Source: Streptomyces resistomycificus
Lineage (GTDB): Bacteria; Actinomycetota; Actinomycetes; Streptomycetales; Streptomycetaceae
DNA length: 64,000 nucleotides
Assembly (NCBI RefSeq): GCF_001514265.1
Contig: NZ_KQ949001.1
Coordinates: 124,001 to 188,000 of the forward strand
Reading direction: 5' to 3'
This document shows, piece by piece, positions 59,196 through 64,000 of this stretch. The notes under the pieces are model-generated. The model was not told the origin of the DNA. It searched no databases and saw only the letters and a list, made by a program, of their open reading frames with translations. Within the stretch, counting starts at the first letter, position 1; each line of letters opens with the position of its first letter. Both the position numbers and the translations under genes were made by a program.

Positions 59196-59663
59196 ATGAG
59201 CGAGCGACTCCAGCCCGGGGACGTGGCCCCCGCCTTCACCCTCCCCGACGCAGACGGCACCGACGTGTCCCTGGCCGACCACAAGGGACGCAAGGTCATC
59301 GTCTACTTCTACCCGGCGGCCCTGACCCCCGGCTGCACCAAGCAGGCGTGCGACTTCACCGACAACCTGGAGCTGCTGGCCGGCGCCGGGTACGACGTGA
59401 TCGGCATCTCCCCCGACAAGCCGGAGAAACTCGCGAAGTTCCGCGAGAAGGAGTCCCTGAAGATCACCCTCCTCGCCGACCCCGAGAAGACCGTCACCGA
59501 GTCCTACGGCGCCTTCGGCGAGAAGAAGAACTACGGCAAGACGTACATGGGCGTCATCCGCTCCACGATCGTCGTGGACGAGGAGGGCAAGGTCGAGCGC
59601 GCCCTCTACAACGTCCGGGCGACCGGACACGTCGCGAAGATCATCAAGGACCTGGGCATCTGA
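59196..59663 (+). CDS. bcp: Thioredoxin-dependent thiol peroxidase (Bcp)
   Basis: The 155-residue protein shows the peroxiredoxin Q/Bcp fold: FTLPDADGTDVSL, YFYPAALTPGCTKQACDF with peroxidatic Cys46 (PGCTKQAC, resolving Cys five residues later), and GISPDKPEKLAKFREK. It detoxifies hydroperoxides with thioredoxin. The ATG at 59196 is set by the conserved MSERLQPGD start. It converges and overlaps by 20 bp with the GNAT gene. Confidence 0.93.
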   Translation: MSERLQPGDVAPAFTLPDADGTDVSLADHKGRKVIVYFYPAALTPGCTKQACDFTDNLELLAGAGYDVIGISPDKPEKLAKFREKESLKITLLADPEKTVTESYGAFGEKKNYGKTYMGVIRSTIVVDEEGKVERALYNVRATGHVAKIIKDLGI

Positions 59664-60150
59664 ACGACACCCACACGTCGGGAGCCAGGTCGGGCCGGTC
59701 CGGCACCGGCCTGCGCTCCTCCCGCCAGCCGTCCCCGGCGAGTTCACCGGCGACCCGCCGCCAGAACCGGACGGCACCGGCGTTGGCGTCCTGAAAGGCC
59801 ACCGCCCACTCCCCCGGATGCCGCGCCACCACCTCCCGCACGGCCCGCAGCCCGACCCCGGCCCTGCGCGCTCCGCGCACGACGAAGAAGCTGTTGAGCA
59901 CACGCACGGGCGCGTCGAGCCCCCGCACGAAAGCGAACCCGACGGGAGACCCGCCGACGCTGAACAGGTACGCCGCCCAGCCGGGGTCCCCCGAGAAGGC
60001 AGCCTCCAGCCGCTCCTTCCGGAACGTCCCGTCGGCGTAGGGCAGTTGCCCGCCGAACTCGGACAGGTCATGCCGGAACAGGAGCCAGAGGCGTTCGACG
60101 GTGGGATGGTCGGCGGGGACTACTGGTCGGACGATCAGTTCTGAGGCCAT
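59644..60150 (-). CDS. GNAT family acetyltransferase
   Basis: The 168-residue product has the GNAT fold: LWLLFRHDLSEFGG, the beta-bulge strand GFAFVRGLDAPVRVLNSFFV, the acetyl-CoA motif RRAGVGLRAVREVV (motif A), and FQDANAGAVRFWRRV. Substrate unknown. The ATG at 60148-60150 is preceded by a perfect SD (AGGAGG, 8 bases upstream) that lies in the 3' arm of a long hairpin, so expression may be conditional. Its 3' end overlaps the bcp gene. Confidence 0.9.
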   Translation of the reverse strand: MASELIVRPVVPADHPTVERLWLLFRHDLSEFGGQLPYADGTFRKERLEAAFSGDPGWAAYLFSVGGSPVGFAFVRGLDAPVRVLNSFFVVRGARRAGVGLRAVREVVARHPGEWAVAFQDANAGAVRFWRRVAGELAGDGWREERRPVPDRPDLAPDVWVSFRCPGP

Positions 60151-60194
60151 GAAAAAAGCCTCCTGGGCCGGACGGGGGTCCGGGCCCGGGAGGC
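60151..60194 (-). promoter_or_regulatory. SD-sequestering, terminator-like hairpin upstream of GNAT gene
   Basis: On the minus strand a 16-bp stem with one A-C mismatch, one bulge and a 4-nt loop (60158-60194) ends in a T6 tract (60152-60157) directly before the start codon. The AGGAGG ribosome binding site is in the 3' arm, and the structure looks like an intrinsic terminator. Confidence 0.75.
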
Positions 60195-60267
60195 CTGACG
60201 TGTGATCAGCAGTATATCGGTTCCGGCCTGGCCGGCACCGCCCGGTAGCATGGCCGGGCAGTGTCAG

Positions 60268-60354
60268 GCGGCCGTGGTGGAACTGGCAGTCACGCTGGGT
60301 TTAGGTCCCAGTGGGGTAACTCCCGTGAGGGTTCGAGTCCCTCCGGCCGCACCA
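60268..60354 (+). tRNA. tRNA-Leu (anticodon TAG)
   Basis: The acceptor stem GCGGCCG (60268-60274) pairs with CGGCCGC (60344-60350), then ACCA with encoded CCA. The anticodon stem CTGGG/CCCAG encloses TTTAGGT, anticodon TAG. The variable arm is long (class II) and the T arm reads GAGGGTTCGAGTCCCTC. Confidence 0.96.
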
Positions 60355-60359
60355 GTACG

Positions 60360-60962
60360 TCAGCCGAGCAGCTCCCGCACCACCGGCACCAGCGCCCGGA
60401 ACGCCTTGCCGCGGTGGCTGATCGCGTTCTTCTCCTGCGCCGTCAGTTCGGCGCACGTCCGGGTGTCGTTCTCCGGCTGGAGGATCGGGTCGTAGCCGAA
60501 GCCGTTCGTGCCGGCCGGGGTGTGCCGGAGTACGCCCCGCAGCCGGCCCTCCACCACCCGTTCCGTGCCGTCCGGCAGGGCGAGCGCCGCCGCGCAGGCG
60601 AAGTGGGCGCCCCGGTGTTCGTCGGCGATGTCCGAGAGCTGGGCGAGCAGCAGGTCGAGGTTGGCCTTGTCGTCGCCGTGGCGGCCTGCCCAGCGGGCGG
60701 AGAAGATGCCGGGGGCGCCGTTCAGGACGTCCACGCAGAGGCCGGAGTCGTCGGCCACGGCGGGCAGGCCGGTGGCCTGGGCGAGGGCGTGGGCCTTGAG
60801 CAGGGCGTTCTCGGCGAAGGTGACGCCTGTTTCCTTGACGTCGGGGATGTCGGGGTAGGCCTCCGCGCCGACGAGGTCGTGGGGCAGGCCTGCGTCGGCG
60901 AGGATCGCCCTGAGCTCGGTGATCTTTCCGGCGTTGCGGGTGGCGAGGATCAAGCGGGTCAT
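60360..60962 (-). CDS. rdgB: RdgB/HAM1 non-canonical purine NTP pyrophosphatase
   Basis: The 200-residue protein has the Maf/Ham1 signature: MTRLILATRNAGKITELRAIL, VTFAENALLKAHALAQATGL, ADDSGLCVDVLNGAPGIFSARW, GVLRHTPAGTNGFGYDPI and SHRGKAFRALVPVV. It removes ITP, dITP and XTP from the nucleotide pool. Start ATG at 60960-60962. Next to the lipoprotein and rph genes, as often seen in Streptomyces. Confidence 0.95.
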   Translation of the reverse strand: MTRLILATRNAGKITELRAILADAGLPHDLVGAEAYPDIPDVKETGVTFAENALLKAHALAQATGLPAVADDSGLCVDVLNGAPGIFSARWAGRHGDDKANLDLLLAQLSDIADEHRGAHFACAAALALPDGTERVVEGRLRGVLRHTPAGTNGFGYDPILQPENDTRTCAELTAQEKNAISHRGKAFRALVPVVRELLG

Positions 60963-60996
60963 GGGGTCCAGTATCCCGGCCTCGCCCCCGGCCCGG

Positions 60997-61401
60997 TTAC
61001 GGCGTGCAGACCTTCGTCAGTTCGCCCGCCGCGTCCGTGATCCCGCTCACGTCAGGGGTGGTGTCGCCGTTCGCGACGTCGTCACGGACGTTGCCGACGG
61101 CCTGGTCCAGCTGGTCGACGGCCTTGTTGACGTCGGCGTTGTCGGTCTTGTCGCCGATGTCGGTGAGGTTCTTGTCGATGGCGTCGAGGGACTCCTCGAG
61201 CTGCGTCGGGTCGTTCGACGCGTTCTCCACGGCCTGCTGGAGGTTGGTGACGCTGTCGGCGATGGCGTCGGCGGTCTGGACGCAGTCCAGTGCCTTGTTG
61301 ACGGCGTCGCAGCCGGTGGTGAGACCGGTCGTCAGCGCGACAGCGGCCACCGCGGCGACGATGGCGATTCGGCGACCTGGGCGGCGTCGGCTCGCGGCCA
61401 T
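60997..61401 (-). CDS. Small secreted lipoprotein
   Basis: The 134-residue product has a basic start (ASRRRPGRR), a hydrophobic signal (IAIVAAVAAVALTTG) and a probable lipobox ending in LTTGC, then an acidic helical domain (DCVQTADAIADSVTNLQQAV, LDQAVGNVRDDVANGD). GGGAGGGA occurs before the ATG at 61399-61401. It is an actinobacterial hypothetical exported protein; function unknown. Its gene lies between rph and rdgB on the same strand. Confidence 0.82.
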   Translation of the reverse strand: MAASRRRPGRRIAIVAAVAAVALTTGLTTGCDAVNKALDCVQTADAIADSVTNLQQAVENASNDPTQLEESLDAIDKNLTDIGDKTDNADVNKAVDQLDQAVGNVRDDVANGDTTPDVSGITDAAGELTKVCTP

Positions 61402-61544
61402 GGATCTGTTCCCTCCCGTTGGCAGGGCCTCGATGGCCCTCGTACTGGCCGGGCGCACGGTGGTGTTCCGTGCGCCCGTACCCGTAGTGACGCGAAGGCG
61501 GTCGGCGCGGTTGCCCGCGACGGCCGGCCTTCTTGGTGCGCCCT

Positions 61545-62282
61545 TTACTTTTCGAGGACCGTATCAAGGGCCTTGCGCTGCAGGGCCGCCAGGTCGGTGC
61601 AGCCGGCGACCGCGAGGTCGAGGAGGGCGTTGAGCTCGTCGCGGGCGAAGGGCTCGGCCTCGGCGGTGCCCTGGACCTCGACGAAGCGGCCGTCGCCGGT
61701 GCAGACGACGTTCATGTCGGTCTCGGCGCGGACGTCCTCCTCGTAGCAGAGGTCCAGGAGCGGGACCGAGCCGACGATGCCGACCGAGACCGCGCTGACC
61801 GTCCCGGTCAGGGGCTGGCGGCCGGCCTTGATCAGCTTGCGGCCCTGGGCCCAGGAGATCGCGTCGGCCAGAGCGACGTAGGCGCCGGTGATGGCCGCCG
61901 TGCGCGTGCCGCCGTCGGCCTGGAGGACGTCGCAGTCCAGGACGATGGTGTTCTCGCCGAGTGCCTTGTAGTCGATGACCGCGCGCAGGGAGCGGCCGAT
62001 GAGACGGCTGATCTCGTGGGTGCGGCCGCCGATCTTGCCGCGCACGGACTCGCGGTCTCCGCGGGTGTTGGTGGCGCGGGGCAGCATGGAGTACTCGGCG
62101 GTGACCCAGCCCTCGCCGCTGCCCTTGCGCCAGCGCGGGACGCCTTCGGTGACGGAGGCGGTGCAGAAGACCTTCGTGTCGCCGAAGGAGACGAGGACGG
62201 AGCCCTCGGCGTGCTTGCTCCAGCCGCGTTCGATGGTGACCGGGCGGAGTTGTTCGGGGGTGCGGCCGTCGATTCGAGACAT
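61545..62282 (-). CDS. rph: Ribonuclease PH
   Basis: The 245-residue protein is a full RNase PH: MSRIDGRTPEQLRPVTIERG, EGSVLVSFGDTKVFCTASV, RRATNTRGDRESVRGKIGGR-type RNA-binding segment, LDCDVLQADGGTRTAAITGAY-type core with the phosphate-binding residues, and VDMNVV. It trims tRNA 3' ends using phosphate. Start ATG at 62280-62282 fits the family start. First gene of a probable rph-lipoprotein-rdgB run. Confidence 0.95.
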   Translation of the reverse strand: MSRIDGRTPEQLRPVTIERGWSKHAEGSVLVSFGDTKVFCTASVTEGVPRWRKGSGEGWVTAEYSMLPRATNTRGDRESVRGKIGGRTHEISRLIGRSLRAVIDYKALGENTIVLDCDVLQADGGTRTAAITGAYVALADAISWAQGRKLIKAGRQPLTGTVSAVSVGIVGSVPLLDLCYEEDVRAETDMNVVCTGDGRFVEVQGTAEAEPFARDELNALLDLAVAGCTDLAALQRKALDTVLEK

Positions 62283-62374
62283 GGCGCTGAGCCTAGTCGC
62301 ACATGGGGAAGGGGCCCCTCCCGCGGTGGGAAAGGCCCCTGAAGAGTGAGTGGGGCCGTGTGGGGCCCGCGGAC

Positions 62375-62608
62375 TCACATCAGGTCTTCGATCTCCGCGG
62401 CGATCGGGTCGGCGTCGGTGCCGATGACGACCTGGATGGCGGTGCCCATCTTGACGACGCCGTGGGCTCCGGCGGCCTTCAGGGCGGCCTCGTCGACCTT
62501 GCTCGCGTCGACGACCTCGGTCCGCAGGCGGGTGATGCAGCCCTCGACCTCTTCGATGTTGTCGATGCCGCCGAGCCCGGCAACGATCTTCTCAGCCTTG
62601 CTGGCCAT
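62375..62608 (-). CDS. PTS EIIB component (GlcNAc type)
   Basis: The 77-residue protein is a free-standing EIIB domain: KAEKIVAGLGGIDNIEEVEGC with the phosphorylated Cys in GCITRLR, then GVVKMGTAIQVVIGTDADPI. In Streptomyces coelicolor an equivalent gene (nagF) works with EIIC NagE2 for N-acetylglucosamine. AGAAGGA is upstream of ATG 62606-62608. It diverges from the EIIC gene across a dre site, so both are likely DasR-repressed. Confidence 0.9.
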   Translation of the reverse strand: MASKAEKIVAGLGGIDNIEEVEGCITRLRTEVVDASKVDEAALKAAGAHGVVKMGTAIQVVIGTDADPIAAEIEDLM

Positions 62609-62724
62609 GTTCCTTCTCCCTGATCCGAACCGCTTTGTCGCAGTAACCCACAGTTGGCCCATCTTCGCGAGCGATCGTGCCGGAGGTACCGAAAGATGAC
62701 CTGGCAGCAACGAAATCGTCCGTA

Positions 62725-62740
62725 GCTGGTCTACACCACC
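62725..62740. promoter_or_regulatory. DasR-responsive element (dre)
   Basis: CTGGTCTACACCACC, in the divergent region of the PTS EIIB and EIIC genes, matches the dre consensus core TGGTCTAGACCA with one changed base (A for G). DasR is the GntR-type GlcNAc repressor of Streptomyces. It sits 21 bp before the EIIC start. Confidence 0.82.
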
Positions 62741-62760
62741 TGACAGGCGGTCGCCAAACC

Positions 62761-64000
62761 ATGAGTGCCGAGAGTGCCGACACGGGGGTCAGTCCCGCGC
62801 GCGCCCGCTGGAACAGCGTGTTCCAGGCGTTGCAGAAGATGGGCCGCAGTCTCCAACTGCCCATCGCCGTGCTGCCGGCGGCCGGCATCCTCAACCGGCT
62901 CGGCCAGCCCGACGTGTTCGGGGCCGACGGACTCGGCTGGACGAACGTCTCCAAGGTGATGGCGGGGGCGGGCGGCGCGCTGCTGGACAGTCAGCTGGGG
63001 CTGCCCCTGTTGTTCTGCATCGGTGTGGCGATCGGCATGGCGAAGAAGGCCGACGGTTCGACAGCTCTCGCGGCGGTGACGGGATTTCTCGTCTACTACA
63101 CCGTGCTGCTCCAGTTCCCGGAGGACTGCCCCGAGGGCACGAAGACCCTGACCGGCATCGGCTGCCAGGTGACGGCCGACGGATCGGTGTCGGAGTTCAC
63201 CTTCCAGAACCCGGGTGTCTTCGGCGGCATCATCATGGGTCTGATGTCGGCGTACTTCTGGCAGCGCTTCCACCGCACCAAGCTGGTGGACTGGCTCGGC
63301 TTCTTCAACGGCCGCCGGCTGGTGCCGATCATCATGGCGTTCGTGGCGATCGCGTTCGCGTCGGTGTGCCTGTGGGTCTGGCCGCCGATCGGTGACGCGC
63401 TGGAGAGCTTCAGTGACTGGCTGACCGACCTGGGCGCGTGGGGCTCCGGTGTCTTCGGTATCGCGAACCGGGCGTTGCTGGTGATCGGTCTGCACCAGTT
63501 CCTGAACGTGCCCATCTGGTTCCAGTTCGGCAGTTACACCAAGCCGGACGGCACGGTGGTGCACGGCGACATCAACATGTTCCTGGCGGGCGACCCGAAC
63601 GCGGGCCAGTTCACCTCGGGCTTCTTCCCGATCATGATGTTCGCGCTGCCGGCCGCGGCGCTCGCCATCACGCACTGCGCGAAGCCGAGCCGCCGCAAGG
63701 AGGTCGGCGGTCTGATGCTCTCCGTCGCGCTGACCTCGCTCGTCACGGGCATCACAGAGCCGATCGAGTACTCGTTCCTGTTCATCGCGCCGCTGCTGTA
63801 CGCGGTGCACGCGGTCCTGACGGGTGTGTCGATGGCGGTGACGTGGGGGCTCGGGGTGCACGACGGCTTCAGCTTCTCGGCGGGGCTGATCGACTACGTC
63901 ATCAACTGGAACCTGGCGACGAAACCGTGGCTGATCATTCCGATCGGCCTGTGTTTCGCGGCCGTCTACTACGTGATCTTCCGTTTCGCGATCACGCGGT
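62761..64000 (+). CDS. nagE2: PTS GlcNAc-type EIIC permease, 5' part
   Basis: The gene starts at ATG 62761 and runs off the window after 413 codons; no stop is present. The protein has many hydrophobic helices (LPIAVLPAAGILNRLG; LGLPLLFCIGVAIGMAKKAD; VPIIMAFVAIAFASVC; HQFLNVPIWFQFGSY; GFFPIMMFALPAAALAI) and the glucose/GlcNAc EIIC signature SLVTGITEPIEYSFLFIAPLL with the ITEPIEF-like motif. It transports and, with EIIB, phosphorylates GlcNAc. The nagE2 name follows the S. coelicolor arrangement and is an inference. Confidence 0.88.
   Translation, partial: MSAESADTGVSPARARWNSVFQALQKMGRSLQLPIAVLPAAGILNRLGQPDVFGADGLGWTNVSKVMAGAGGALLDSQLGLPLLFCIGVAIGMAKKADGSTALAAVTGFLVYYTVLLQFPEDCPEGTKTLTGIGCQVTADGSVSEFTFQNPGVFGGIIMGLMSAYFWQRFHRTKLVDWLGFFNGRRLVPIIMAFVAIAFASVCLWVWPPIGDALESFSDWLTDLGAWGSGVFGIANRALLVIGLHQFLNVPIWFQFGSYTKPDGTVVHGDINMFLAGDPNAGQFTSGFFPIMMFALPAAALAITHCAKPSRRKEVGGLMLSVALTSLVTGITEPIEYSFLFIAPLLYAVHAVLTGVSMAVTWGLGVHDGFSFSAGLIDYVINWNLATKPWLIIPIGLCFAAVYYVIFRFAITR

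Noticed and set aside
60268..60354. tRNA-Leu as phage or island attachment site
   Set aside because: No integrase gene and no duplicated tRNA 3' end found within the window.

Overview
This window looks like Streptomyces chromosome. It is about 70% GC with strong GC3 bias. GTG and TTG starts are frequent, secreted carbohydrate-active proteins are numerous, and several hallmark genes are present: a GAF-ANTAR regulator, a WhiJ-type HATPase / XRE-DUF5753 / DUF397 trio, class E and class F sortases, F420-type LLM oxidoreductase, and divergent GlcNAc PTS genes with a DasR-type (dre) operator.

Layout. 1-8.1 kb: start of a secreted GH6 cellulase (cut by the window edge), GAF-ANTAR protein, class F sortase with a putative anchored partner, HAD phosphatase, LAxTG surface protein, then a ROK repressor divergent from a Gfo/Idh/MocA oxidoreductase operon around a near-perfect palindrome. 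8.1-12 kb: LLM oxidoreductase, a 70-bp higher-order repeat array, FAH-family hydrolase, a second YidC/Oxa1 insertase. 12-17 kb: decayed TauE/SafE gene, then a coherent ECF41 sigma-factor (SigJ type) locus with CMD, NmrA-type and SDR-type oxidoreductases, DUF1772 and DoxX genes; two divergent promoters TGTCACA-N16-CGTC are visible between CMD and DoxX. 17-23.7 kb: gene debris, DUF6461, class E sortase, GH30 galactanase-like enzyme, SEC-C protein, DUF3592 protein.

23.7-36 kb is an accessory island, visibly less GC-rich than its flanks: PLD-helicase-DUF3427 protein, the WhiJ-type trio, a DUF262/HNH protein resembling fused GmrSD, a 53-codon small gene, an anchored surface protein, IS5-type transposase debris and a 576-residue orphan with a DDxxD motif and Cys clusters. 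The helicase and DUF262 proteins make a candidate anti-phage module.

36-55 kb: a sigma factor fused to a ZAS-like anti-sigma segment, transmembrane segments and a Pro-rich tail; ankyrin protein, LamG protein, GT2 glycosyltransferase, DUF2267-Hsp20 heat-shock pair with a readable promoter, alginate lyase-like LAxTG protein, MFS and DUF445 membrane proteins, SGNH hydrolase, LiaF-like protein, and an ABC exporter (ATPase plus two permeases).

55-64 kb is core-like: class A PBP with a repetitive tail, SugE/Gdx exporter under a guanidine-III riboswitch, GroES-like protein, DUF3618, Bcp peroxiredoxin, GNAT with its Shine-Dalgarno inside a hairpin, tRNA-Leu(TAG), RdgB, lipoprotein, RNase PH, and GlcNAc-type PTS EIIB/EIIC flanking a dre site; the EIIC gene runs off the right edge.

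All family calls come from reading motifs; no database search was possible.
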